Shown here: positions 1 to 12,500 of the stretch, piece after piece
Position numbering within the stretch: the first letter of the stretch is position 1
Layout: each line of letters opens with the position of its first letter
Assembly (NCBI GenBank): GCA_013397695.1
Contig: VYZI01000171.1
Span: 413,851-477,850, forward strand
Origin: Centropus unirufus
Lineage: Eukaryota > Chordata > Aves > Cuculiformes > Centropidae
Direction: 5' to 3'
DNA length: 64,000 bases
The notes under the pieces: generated by a model
Told to the model about the DNA's origin: nothing
What the model saw: only the letters and a program-made list of their open reading frames with translations
Databases searched by the model: none
Position numbers and translations under genes: made by a program

Positions 1-1652
1 TTATTTCAGTTGTTTTCCATGGTAGCAGAAAGAATGACCTTCCATTCTGTGACTACTGAGTGCCTATGAAATTATAGTGGTCTCATGACATTTTTTGTTT
101 TAAATGTATCATTTCCAACACAAGATACCTTCCAAAACGAACATTGTGCCCCTGTGTATTGTGATATTCTCAGTCTGATCTGAGACATAAACATGCCCAC
201 CCTGTGAAACACAGGGTCAAGCAAAACCTACCCCAAATACTTGGAGTATTGACAAAAGCAAAGAAAGATACCATATGTAGATTGTACAACAATTGGAGAG
301 CTGCTCAGACCCATTGATCTTTTCTAAGCCTACAGAGACAAGAGAAGGTATATAAAAGTTTAATTAGCTCATTCTGTAGTTGTGTTCTTAGATACTATGC
401 TTACTGAAGTTTGAAGAGAAGGAATATGTGGCATCTTTTCTCTCCCAATGCAAGTAGCATTTCATGAGCACACAAGTTTTGTATTTTTATTTCAGTAATA
501 GTACCTTAAAACTCTCTATTTACAGTCTTGCTCTTTCTCTGGGTCTTTCATTCAAAGCATTTAAGCAAAAAGTAAAAGTTTCTGTCACTTATCTGCCCAC
601 ACCAGCCTTTCCTCCTCAATGAAATGATGTAGTTATTACTGCTGCTTTTGCACTGATACATGCTGTTGTCAGCGATGGACTGCCTGGTTCACTACAAACA
701 GAACTGAATCCTTGCTGCAGAAAGCAAGTCCATCCTCAGAGAGAAGGAAAAGAAGCTGATTATCTACCTTTTATCCAGAAGGCAGTTAATATGTGCAAGT
801 TTTTGGCATAGAAATCTGGGTGAAATAAATGTAATTTATGAATGAAATAAATCTAATATTTTAACAGAATAACCAGAAGTTGCAAGCAATTTGGGAATTG
901 TCTAGGCTTTTGGGTAGACACTACATTGTGAATTCTTGTCTATATGTATGTTTTCTTCCACATCCTCTTACCTGGGATTATTTTTCTCCCCAAATAAACT
1001 AAGTGTTTTGTAAATTGCATCTATTATGTATAGTGCTTTAGAAATTTTCACATTCGACAAGCTGAGCTTACCCTTGCAAGGAGAACATATCTGTTTGAAG
1101 TGATGCATAATAGTAAGCATCTGGAATGTGGAGACTAAAAATACTGCAGAAATTATTGAGCTTGTAAAATGAAGGGCAACCAAATCCCTCTCCCCCTACC
1201 CACCTAATTTCTAAACTTTCAAACATCAAGCAGCCCTGTTTCAATTATCTGCAATAAAGGGCCAGATTCTTTAAAACCTTCATGGAGAGATGAGAGGACA
1301 CATTTAGGTGTGTCAGGCTTGTTTAGATGTAGTAGGATTTGTAGCTCTATGCAGATGCAGAAAATATCCACTTTTGTTCAATCTGAAAAGCCTAAGAACC
1401 TGCTAATTAATTTTTATGAATGGAAGGTTTGGAGCAAACATGCAATTACTGCACCAGTTCTTGATACCTATACTCCCCCTATAGTGCAATAACATTCATC
1501 TGAGGAAAACTCCTTTGAAACCTCACCAAAGATTTAAAAATATAACTCTGTGAGTTGACAAGAATATGACAAAATATTAAAATCTAAAAGATTTCGTCTT
1601 CAGTAGCTTGATGAAAGGTTTGATACATCATGGAAATAGACTCAGTGTTTCT

Positions 1653-1680
1653 GATACATATATATACATATATATATGTA
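1653..1680. repeat. (TA)n-rich microsatellite
   Basis: A short run alternates CATATATA and ATATATAT blocks around 1653-1680 and includes a self-complementary TACATATATATATGTA segment. It is simple sequence with no sign of a gene around it. Confidence 0.8.
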
Positions 1681-4539
1681 CTCAGCCCCTTAGAGCTCTG
1701 TTATGGTTGCTTAAGGCTGGGTAGAAAACAGGTAAGAGATAAAACAATGACAGAGAATAGTTGTTTAATGTGAATATCACTGACAAATGTTTGCTTTTTG
1801 AAATCAATATTTAGACACTCAAAGATTTTTCACACTGTATTTTAAGAGTATTCAGCTCCTGGCATTTTACAAAGCCAAGTGTGGACCATGTTATTGAGTA
1901 GCATTTTTTGCTCACCTGAGGTAAAAGTCAGCTTCATGTTTATACAAAACGTTTACATTGATGTAGAGGTGAAGTATTAGGAAATGAGAAGACAGAAAGA
2001 GACTGACTCGTGGTGCTTATGTTCAGTGAAAAAGCAATCCATAGTAGCAGCATAAACAGAAAGATGTTGCATTGCTGAAGTACATTGTTTTTCTGGCATA
2101 ATTCAGATCCTTAACTTTTCTTTAAAGAAATATTTCACTAAGCTTTGGAATATTGTCCTTTCATGGGCTGATCAGTGATCATATATAAATAAAAGCAAGC
2201 CACCTTTCTCCTGGCTTGTCCTCCTAAGCTATGTGAACACATGTTAAAAGACAGAAGGTAAATTTTGCTGCATATGTAACTTTCAGGAGCACTACTGGGC
2301 ATTACTGACCATATTCATGCTGGAAACTATTAAGGATGAGGGGCTTTATATCCCTTAGCTGCAAGCATAAATTCATCTTTTTGTTGCACAACATTTCACT
2401 TCTTCTGCCATCCTCTGGGGTTTCTGGGTAAGTGATACTGGGCTGGCAATCAGGTATCGGAGAGCAGTTTGAAGAAGTTAATCTCTCCATTTTCTTGTCA
2501 GACACATCCTGGCACATGACAGAAAATATCTAGCAGTGTGTGGCAGTCAGGCAGAGGCTCAAAATTTTCAGGAAGAGTGCCCAAGCAAAGTTATTGTTAG
2601 AGGAGCCTTCTTGTGAACAAAAGTACTGCAAGCTTGAGGAAGGTCACAAACAGTGACTCAGGTAAGCTCCTCTTGCACCATCTGCCCCTACAAGGGACGA
2701 TGAGTCAATATGTGTCTGGTGTAGCAAAGGCTGCCATTTAAGTGTTTTATAGCAAGAACAGGGTAACTGCTCCTATGAAGAGATCCTACAGACTTTTAAT
2801 CAGGCATACGTAAAGGCTTGAGCCAAAATCTGTGATTGAATGAACAGTGCAAGCTATGCTATTTAGTGCTGGTACTACCACCAACTCAATGAAAAGCCAG
2901 CATATTTCTAAAGATAAGCTTCTGTAGTCAATGATGTTGTGTGTGTATGTTAAGCAATAAATCCACAGAAAAATGTTAATTTTTTTAAAAAAAAACAACT
3001 AACCTAAGCCTCATCTTTTTCTTTGTTGGACATGCTGGATAGATTATTTGATAAGTACAAGGCAAATATGGTATTATGTCAATAGAGTAATTGTCAGCCT
3101 ATGTTGGTCATTTGTGTTAGACTAGCTTTACCAGTTACTGTGACTCTATGTAGAGTGATGAGTTCCTCAGCAATATTGGTCTCCTATCTCTTTCAGCATT
3201 TCTAATTTTCTTGAATTTTTCTTGGCTCCATCTTGAAAATTGTTTGTAGGTTCTTAATTGCAAACCCTACCAGGGGAAGAGACCAGAGGAAGACAGGGTT
3301 TGCCAAATGTGATAAATCTCCTGCTTCAGGGAACGAACCGTACCTGAATTGTTAGAGGAAGGCCAAAACCCCTCAAAACACATTCAGTCAGTCATGTAGG
3401 AGATCCCAACAGGCAGATGCCTGGCAGCCTACCTCGTAGTACATGACCTTACCTGAATACAATTCTGCAAATGTTATCACACCTCTGCACTCTCCTGTCA
3501 TCCTTTTCCCGTCATTCAAATATATTCCTTTCTGAGTAGATGAGTGGGAAGTATGAAGCTCAGACTTCATCTTACCTTAGGATCTTATCCAAATGTCAGA
3601 ACACTAGAGTAGGATTTCTCACAGCAAATGAAGATGGATGTGCTCTGCCTTCGTTACTGAGCTGAGCAGAACTCCACTGAGGCATGGAGACCATTCTGCT
3701 GTTGCAACTGTGCCCTCAGTCAAGGTGAGACAGTGCTCTTCCCTTCAGCTCCTCACTTAAGTCATTATTTATATTCACACAGTTGCAGACAATTGCACAG
3801 CCCACAGTGTAGCACATTTGACACCAACCTCCTAAATCTCTTGGCTGTTCATTGTCACTTACCTCTCCTTTGCTTCAGCTCCAAACTGATATCTTGCTGA
3901 TGTGTTAAAGTGACATGACTCAGTTCCAGATATTTTTCCTCCATTTGTAAAATGGAACTAATAATACCTTCATCAATGGCTTGTTGTGTGTTTTAGTTAC
4001 CTAGTGCCTGAGAAATGAATTAAGTTTCTGGAGTGCTAAACATCGGATAAACTTTATTTTATTATTATATTTGTGATTATGATGTTTACTGGAGTGATAT
4101 CTGCATAACTGGCTTAGTCATGTTGGTTTGGAAGCCAAACATATAGTGTGCAAACCTGGAAAATAATTTTTCCTAATTGGTTTACGTTTTATGTCATGAG
4201 TATTAATTTTTGTGGCTTGGCAGAAGAAATTAAGAAGACAATAAAAATGTCAGACAATGTTATAATGAATTATAAATAATCACTCGTAATTAAGAGTTTA
4301 TCGTCCTAAAGTATTATTTCATTTTATAGGTTTAGGTCATTATAAAGAATATGCTCTTTCTTGCATCTGAAACTGTATAAAATAGACAGTAGTTTATGTC
4401 TGCTATATACTTGATTAGATAGTAGCATTTTGCGGCTCAGCCGAAGATGAGCAGGGGAGTGAGGGGAGGGGAAATATCCATTTGAAAGTTGCATTTCCTC
4501 TGGGCTGCTGTGGTCTCTGAAGTAGGCATGAGTCTCAAG

Positions 4540-4576
4540 TTTTCTTCTTTCTCCTTTCTCCTTTCTCTCTCTCTTT
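4540..4576. repeat. Pyrimidine (TTTCTC)n tract
   Basis: An almost pure C/T tract of about 37 bases, made of TTTCTCC and TCTCTC units. It is low-complexity sequence. It could resemble a splice-acceptor pyrimidine tract, but no exon-like sequence follows it. Confidence 0.75.
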
Positions 4577-7500
4577 ATTATGTGTTTTGCACCTAATTAA
4601 CTTTAGCAATATTATGGAAAGTGCAGTTAACTGATTTTTAAACTTTAGTTCACATAGATCTATGAATAAGATGCTGCCAAGAAAAAGAGTACAGTGTGTA
4701 ACTTTTCGCAGGGATCTCTGGCCTATGTTTTCCAAACAGCTAAAAGCCCACTACCCTGCTAAACACACTTTTTTGAAAAATCCTTTGTCTTTTGGCAAGT
4801 TAACATTTACCACAAGAAGAAAACCTCCTGAAATTATGCATTTCCTCACTTCCTTTTGCCTTTTTACCTTCTTTTTCCAATCTCTTCCCCACCAAATAGG
4901 AATAACTCCCATTTTCCCCTTCTCTTCCTTTTCCACAATTCCTTATCTTTGCTAATTCTGAAAAGGCTGTGGTATGTCTCAGTACTCACAGGTTTTAAAT
5001 TTCCAGTCAAATGGAACAAACTCTTTTGACTCAGCAGGAAGCATGCTTTTTCAGCTAATCATTTATTGTGAATGCCATTCTGGTGCATCCATTAATGTGT
5101 AACTGCCAAACACACTGATTCTGTCACAATTACATAGGGTAACAGTGTCAGGAAAGATTATTAGGTTTCTTTTAGTTTAAAATTCTCAGGGTTATGTGTT
5201 TCATAACTTTAGGGTTGAAACATAAATTTGAAAATAATTGGATTTCCCCTGCTGTAGAAATAATGATTTTGTCTTTATTTTTTGGTCACTTTATGTCTGT
5301 AAGTTTTCCTCTCCACCACCATTTCCCTCCTCCCCTTCTCCTTGATGACTTTTTTCCCATTATTTCTCTACCAGTGTCTTTTTAGCAAGCCTGTGAACTG
5401 ATGCAAACTATTGTTTCATGAAGGATTCATGCAGATATTGAATGANTTCCTGTGCAAAATCATGAGAGCAGTTTATGAATCTGTTACATTCTTCTAGATG
5501 AACCTCCAGACAATCTTCAAAGAGTCTTTTCCTTCATTAAGGTTTTTCGGCTAGTTCCCACATGACCACTCCAGTCAACTCCTTGAGCTTACATAAAAGG
5601 CTAGTTATGAACTTGGGAAAGTTTTAAGTTTTGCCTTAGTAGCCAAAATTCTAATTGTCCAGAACAATAAAATACAGGGGGAACGTTGAAGTCTTCTCTT
5701 GCACCATTAAGGCATGCAGAAAGGACATTTGGTTCTTCCTTCATTAAAAAAAATTAATAGTTTTAGAAGTAGCCACATATGGTCTTGGGCAAGCCAAGAG
5801 CTTGCATTTCTACCAGTCACATAATTGGGGTTTTTCACCACAGGGATTCCAATAAATATTTTCTAAGGATTAGGTGCCTGACTGTAACATCACTGCTTAA
5901 ATCTGTAATTTATTTAGTTTGTCCTCTGTTCAGTTATGAAGCACGTTCTCTTTCAGAAGCTGGTCCAATATTTTCCTGTGGTTTACTGAAGCTTAACTGC
6001 TGGCACCATTAAAATGTATAATAATTTTTCCCCCGTCAATGACAGCAATTTTACTTTTATGATCTTCCTAAATCCTGTCCCTAAACTTTAAGTAAGTCCA
6101 GGATGAAATGCAATATGGAGAAAGCAAATGATGCCATTCCCACCTGTGGTTTTCCACTGCCTTCCTCTGCTTATCTGAAACTACTTTTAAATCCTATCCT
6201 GTCTTATCCTTACCCCATGCAAGCCACTACAACTACCTGTTTATTTTCTCCTTGAATTATTTTTCCTACTAGGCAACAGATGTGTGCTATAAGGACTTTT
6301 TTGCTCATCTACCAAGCTGAGAAAGCTCAGTGAAATACAGACCAGGCTTAACTCAAACAGTTTCAGATACTACCAGAAATGTCTTCTCAGAACATGTTCC
6401 CTGACTTTCTGAAAACAGGTTTTGTTCCAACACATTATCATCTCTTCGTCCATCTGCATAGATGTTCCTTATATGTATAGGCTGATGAACTCATTTATCA
6501 GTTTTCAGTTTCTGTTTAAGTTACCATGTCTTTTGAGGCTTCTTGGCACCTTCCTCTTTCTTCTTACTTCCCTTCAAACACCTGTGTTGACAACCTTGTA
6601 GATTTTGTCGGCTTCCAATGTAGTGTAAAGACCAAGAACATTCCCCTCTCTACTTTCCATGCAGGCTCCAAACCTGATATGTCCCAAATTCCATCAGATA
6701 TTGCAAATAAATGTCAGGGAACTTTTACCTTAAAAACAAAGGCAGCAACACCAAATTCAAGTGAATTTATGGAACAAACTTTCTTTGGAATTTCGGCTGT
6801 GCTCACTCAAAGTAGATGTTTTCTGATCTTGGAAATCAAGAAGCCCCATGCATCAAATGCTGCTGGCACATACAATTTGAAGACAACCTTGTCATAGAAG
6901 CTTGCTTGAAGTAGGAAGAAGATGGAAGATTAATAGAGGGAATAAGTACATACAGAAAATTTGCAGTTTTATTACAAAAAGATCATGTAATGTTGAGTTT
7001 GAGCTCTAGTTTTATCTAGGGTTAAATATCATCTGAAAAGCCATGAACTAACGCAAATCTCATCTGTTGGTTAGGTTACAAATCCCACCAGAATTGAGGA
7101 AAACAGCCTTCACAAAGCACTGTCATGTTATCCGGAATCTCTTCTAAACTGATCTTTTACATTTACTTTCTTCCTTATCTCACGACTGACAAAGTAGTGT
7201 TCCTTATTCAGCAAGAACATTATCTTTTAAAGTAACATTACTTATCAGGAACCTGATGAATCAACCCCAGGGACTCACACTTAGGTGAGTATTTACTGAG
7301 CTCAGTAAAAAATGTCAGAGGTGTGGGCCAGTATTAATATCGTCTATTATTTAAGGAATACACATATCATTTAAATTATTTCTAAAACTATATGACACAT
7401 GCAGGTATAAGTTAAAAGAAATTTTGTCCCTGTGTAGTGTAAGATAATGTCAGTACAGCATAGTAATGAAATAGTTAAAAAATATTTAAAAAAAAATGTT

Positions 7501-8632
7501 TTTTTAAATATAGGCAGAGTTTGATAATATTATAAATATACACATATCGCTATCCAGTTACCCTAAGTAAAGTAATTTAAGTATACATTTTTGTAGTAAA
7601 CTCTAGTTATATTGTCTTAAACAGAAAAAATATTAATGCTAAAAATTCCTCAAAAATGTTTTTAGCTCACACTTAAGAGACAGTTATTCTGAGTAGTTAT
7701 AAATTAATCAAATATTTATTATTACAAGAGTCTCTCTTTGATTTAAAATGTAAAGCTGTAAGAGAAACCATATTACTTTATTATTTAAAATTACAGTGTT
7801 AATAAATGTGCAATTGAACTTTATTGTTATTAAGTAGGGTTTGTCTCATTATTTAGCTCTAGTTGGCAATAAATTTTAAAAAACTTAGATGTTGTTAGAC
7901 ATTGGAATAACTGTTCTAAGTATCTAAAACCGCTAGCAATAGTAGTCATGCTGGACATTCAGAACATTTTCTTTTAGGATTGATGCTTGTGGGATGTTTA
8001 TTAGCAGGTGATTAATTGCATCATATTTATAACCTTAACCTATTTTAATTTCACAGGCATAACAACTTGATTTATCTTCAATAATGTCACTGGATTTTGA
8101 ATTCAGAAGTCTTTTTTTCTAATGATCAAGAAATAGTAAATTATTATGCAGCAAGTAGAAATATTTAGTTTACAGTGCCATGCATTGGTTTTTATGTCTT
8201 TGATTGTGCTATGTACCTGTACCACTTCTTTCCCTATCTGGATCTATTTGCCATCAATAATTTCCAGAGGGAGTTTTACATAACAGACTACTTTTTTCCA
8301 CTAGTTAAATGAGGAAACTGAGGCACAGAGAAGTATGGATTCTCAAGATATTTATAATTTTAGCATGAAAAGAGGATAAAAACTTGGAACTACAGGCTCT
8401 GAATTAATATTACTATTCCTCTCATTCTTAAAAAACAAATACAAAAAAATAAAGTAAGGCAGAAGAAAGATAACTAAATGCCGTTTCCCTAATCAAGAGA
8501 CTGATGTAAGTACATAGTTGTATTTGCTTATGAATTATGTGACTGAAAGCTGCGTGAAAGCAAATTTGGCTACTTTGCTATGAAAATTGAAAATCAATAG
8601 TCTTACTTGTTACCAGTCATTTCTACTGTCAA

Positions 8633-8653
8633 GGGGAGCGGGGGGGGGTGGGG
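8633..8653 (+). other. Potential G-quadruplex (four G4 tracts)
   Basis: The plus strand reads GGGG, AGC, nine G, T, GGGG. This can be divided into four tracts of four G with loops of 3, 1 and 1 bases, which satisfies the usual strict quadruplex pattern and allows four stacked tetrads. It is an isolated G-rich island in AT-rich DNA about 200 bases upstream of a CR1 copy. Folding is an inference from the pattern. Long G runs are also prone to sequencing error, so the tract length may be off by a base or two. Confidence 0.7.
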
Positions 8654-8837
8654 AACACAGAGAAGATATTGAGAAGGGCATGTAGAGAGAGGCAAATGTT
8701 TGCTTCAGAATTTATGAAAAACTAAGCCAAACATTTCTCAAGAGTAGCATTGTGTCAGAGTCAGTCCAACATTCCTACATCTGTTTCAGACCCTACTAAA
8801 CACAGAAAGGCACAAAAAAATATAGGAATGCCTTCCA

Positions 8838-9590
8838 CAGGGACATTGAAAGGTTTAAAATGTGGACTCATGCCAGCCTCAGGAAGTTCAACAAAGCCAA
8901 GTGCAAGGTTCTGAAGCTGGGTCAGGGCAAGCACAAGCTGGACAAAGAACAGATTGTGAGTACTGTGGGCTTGCAGCCCAGAAAGTGAACCATATTCAGG
9001 ACTTTATCAAAAGAAATGTGACAAGCGGGTTGAGGGAAGTGATTCTTCTACTCTGCTCCTGCTCCTGTGAGACCTCACGTGGAGTACTCTGTTCAGTTGT
9101 GGAGTCAACAACACAGGAAGAACACAGATGTGTAGAGCAATTCCAGAGGGCCACAATGATGATCAAAAGGCTGGAGCACCTGCCATGGAGACAGACTGAG
9201 ACAATTGTGCTTGTTTAGACTAGAGAAGAGAAGGCTCTGGGAAGACCTTATGGTTGCCTTCCAGTACCTATGGGGGGGCCTACAGGGAAGTTAGGGAGGG
9301 ACTCTATCAGGGATTCTAGTGACAGGACAAGGTGTCGTGGTTTTAAGCTGAAAAAGGGTAGATTTAGATTAGATATTAAGAAGAAATTTTTTACTGTGAA
9401 GGTGGTGAGGCACTGGAAGAAGTTGCCTAGAGAAGCTGTGGATGCCCCACCGTGGGAGGTGTTCAAGACCAGGCTAGATGAGGCTTTGCGCCACATGGAA
9501 GATTTCCCTTTTCCATGGCAGGGAGATAGGAACTAGATGATCTTTAAGATTCCTTCCAAACCAAACCATTCTATGATTCTTTGATTTTCT
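8838..9590 (+). mobile_element. CR1 LINE fragment, 5'-truncated
   Basis: This is the 3' part of an avian CR1 retrotransposon. It begins in the late ORF2 region, where the familiar AAGTTCAACAA-GGCCAAGTGC-like stretch is visible near 8886-8906. It runs through the 'turned G/A' segments typical of the family and ends in the 3' UTR (AACTAGATGATCTTTAAG near 9531) and the ATTCTATG-type octamer tail at about 9571-9588. Compared with the family layout, a piece of roughly 80 bases seems to be missing near 8960, where the frame jumps from the GACAAAGAACAG region to the CTTGCAGCCCAGAAAG region. Like most CR1 copies it is truncated at its 5' end. It carries no promoter and cannot move by itself. Subfamily assignment would need an alignment. 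Confidence 0.93.
9270..9536 (+). pseudogene. CR1 ORF2 C-terminal remnant
   Basis: This 88-codon open stretch encodes the extreme C-terminal end of the CR1 ORF2 protein, downstream of the reverse transcriptase. Residues around SDRTR, GFKLKKGRFRLDIKKKFFT, RHWKKLPREAVDAP and EVFKTRLDEAL are the pattern normally found at this end of bird CR1 ORF2. An extra G in the G-run at 9271-9277 shifts the frame relative to the preceding YL codons, so the ATG at 9270 is not a true start. The frame ends at a TAG at 9534-9536, close to where CR1 ORF2 normally ends. It is a relic of a truncated transposon and not a host gene. Confidence 0.85.
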
Positions 9591-12500
9591 GAAAGGTATG
9601 ATGGAAAGGATGATTTTCAGCATCTGGAAGAAGTTCAGATTTTTGCCTTTTTTTTTTTCGAGAAAAGGAAAGACGAAGTCAGAGTTTGTTTTAATTGGAG
9701 TTACTCTGACCTAATCAGAGCTGAGAGACAAGGCAACACTGGCCTACTTATGAAAGTTCAATGTTTCTCCTGAACCACCTGTAGGAAGTAACTATCTGTA
9801 GGGGGGTAGGCTATATGATATGAGGTAAGAATAAAATAGTGTGAAGTGTCCCTCCTTCTCAGAAAGGGAGCAGAAATGTCAAGGGAAAGCCCTGCTTTCC
9901 CCCTGACAAAAGGAACCACCTTTGCATCCTACTGGAGAAACAATACAGCTGTATGGCCTGTGGGATCTCCCTGCATGAACAGGTGAACAGGTGGCATGCC
10001 CAGTCTGCTCCTCCAGGCTGGCTAAGTGGAATTAATTGATTTTGTTCACTTTCACAAAAAGAACATGAAATGACACAAGATCATAGACAAGTCTTCCTCA
10101 TGGTCCATCTCCTCTAGGAGTTGTCCCCGAGGACCACCCATGTTGCAACCCTAAAGCTCTGGCCATGCAAAAGTTCTTTGGTGCACCCTGAGGAGCAGGA
10201 ACAAGGTCATCTATGCAGACATACTCTTGGCCACCCTTCACTACTCCAGCAAAACATCGTTCAGCTGCTCAGAGCACAGCAGAATTCCCTTGCAATGATG
10301 CTGTTTCTGCTGCTGTTGCTGCCCTAATTCACGAAGTCCAGAAGTCTGGCAAACAAATGTGTCAGTAGGTTGCTCTTATGAAGCTGCTTTCACATCCTGG
10401 GGCTGCCTGGAATCCTGAAGGCTCTGCTGTCCTCTCAGTGTTGTCTATCTTTAGAAGAAAAATAGTAAAGGTTAGAAGACTGGAGCTGTCTTGGTCGAGT
10501 CAGGCCTATGAGCACACAGATGCTGACAAATGTCCATGTAGCATTCCTTTGTGTAGGCATATGTCAGGACCCATGGCTCTGCTAGAGCAAGCAGTACATA
10601 AACATAAAAAGAGCTTGTGCCTCAGTTTGTGCATCAGCAAAACACCTTTCAAGTATGGACTTTTAAGTACTCCTTGGTATTTAAAATACTCATTTTCAAT
10701 ATGCATCAGTCTCTGTAAGCATTCCTTTATTAAATATGCTGTCAGCTTCAAAATATTTTTTCCCCAATATAGTCTCAAATACTAAGAAGAGTCTTGCCCT
10801 TGCCTGATCACATCTCTAAGCACATACTGGCAAAATAAATTTGATTGTTCCCCACAATAAAATTGCATTGAAAGTGGTGGCCATTCTTGCCATCTAAAAA
10901 TATGAATCACAAATATATGTTACTTCAGGGCGCTATAAATATACTTGCTCCTAAAAAAACAAACATAATAAAAAATAAAAGAAGAACTCAAATGCTGTAA
11001 ATCAGCTTTCAGATGGATAGATGTTAAAATTAACAGAGCAATGATGAACTTTGGTTTTCCAATGTTAACAGGGTTGCTCTGGAATGTTTATGTTAGAAGA
11101 GAGGGTGGAGACTTTCTTTATTAGTTCATAGATACAACTACAAGTGGAATTACCTGCATGCGTCCACTGTTTATCAGGAAAAGTATGGATAATTTTGTAA
11201 GCTATGAGTGACAAAAAGGGGGAAATCATACTGCACGAAGAGAACAAATAGCAGTTATTAATGCAGATGAAAATTTAATAATTGGGAAAGTTAGTAGATG
11301 TTATTTGGTGTCATTTCAGCCAGCATTTTCATAGGCTTGTCCCAACTGGAATTCTCTCCAGCTTGCATCACCAGGAGAAAATTGCACACCTTATTGTTCC
11401 CAGCTCTCCCATTTTCAAGCCACAGAAATTTAAGGGCTTTGTGCTTGAATTCGCAATAGAAATGCAGAAACAGCATTGCCAAACATAACAACCAGTTAAC
11501 CAACTGTGAATGGGTTGATTTCCAAACTCCACAAGTTTTTCATCATTATAAATTAAGGACTTCGGTGTTACTAGTTCTTGTGGACTCCAAGACTATTAAA
11601 ATGTGCTGAAACTTTACTAAGATATTCACCATTAATAACAATGTACAAAGGGTGTGGTACAGTGGATATTTACAGAATTAAACCATATTGATCCTTTTCC
11701 TTACTACTTATATTAACTGGTCAGCCCTGCTTGCATAGACAGCTTTTTAGGGCGTCCTGTATAACACTGAATCTAGCTTTCATTATTGTTGGGGCTCTAC
11801 TGTTCATTCTTCGTTTACTAAGTCCATGTGTAAGACTACAATGTTATATGACTCATTTTATATGCATCCCTGAACATAGCCTTGGAAGTTGTTTTGCTTT
11901 TCTGGGAGTTCATATATGCCTATTTTTAACATGCACTTTTTGTTGTGCAGCTTATGGCCATGTTTTTAATTCTCCAGCTAAAATTCTAAAAGGGAGAATG
12001 AACTCAGCAAGCAAAAATGCTCATGCCAATGACAAAGTGAAAAGCATCCTGCACAAACTGTGCACAACTTAATCCAAGAAGGTGGTGAAGGTCTTCAGAC
12101 AGAATCAATAAAACACATCAAAGCCAACACAACTTGATGTGTATAAACAGTTAGCATGATTTCAAGCTAACTACCTAAAATACCATAACTTGAACTTGTG
12201 GGAGTTTTGTACTATCTGGGCCAAAGAGGTCAGCTTCTTTAATGAGAAATAAAACAACACATCTAGGCTGGCTGTGAGACCTTCTGCTCTTTGAGAGGAA
12301 AGAGATGAAGAGATTAAATAGTTACCACTATTAAATACAGGAGAAATATTGGCTATGTGATGTAATACTGGCACTTTCACTTGGGAATAAATGAGACAGG
12401 TGACAAAAAATAATAATGTAGGGAAAACCTGAAGACTCAAGAGTACCAGAAGGAAAGAAGTACCCTTAAGATGCTGTTGGGGTTAAATTGAACTTAGATA

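Larger units (their letters stand above)
1..8837. other. Unique AT-rich noncoding DNA, no gene seen
   Basis: No host exon or RNA gene is recognisable here. The longest open frame starts at the ATG at 6526 and runs 123 codons to 6897. It has no recognisable domain, no signal peptide and ordinary AT-rich background composition, so I treat it as chance. The DNA is AT-rich and CpG-poor. The stretch from about 7260 to 8110 is particularly AT-rich, with many TAAT/ATTA cores, and is discussed as a possible conserved noncoding element. Short simple repeats and a G-run are listed separately. A single N stands at 5446. Confidence 0.6.

Noticed and set aside
6526..6897. 123-codon ATG-started frame
   Set aside because: It has no recognisable domain or exon boundary and sits in ordinary AT-rich DNA. 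A frame this long is expected by chance somewhere in 64 kb on six frames.
8015..8023. ATTGCATCA, complement of an ATF/CEBP composite site
   Set aside because: A single 9-base match is expected by chance in this much sequence, and nothing nearby looks like a promoter.
10378..10785. 135-codon plus-strand frame overlapping a 90-codon minus-strand frame
   Set aside because: Both strands are open over the same stretch, which points to locally stop-poor sequence. Neither peptide looks like a known family.
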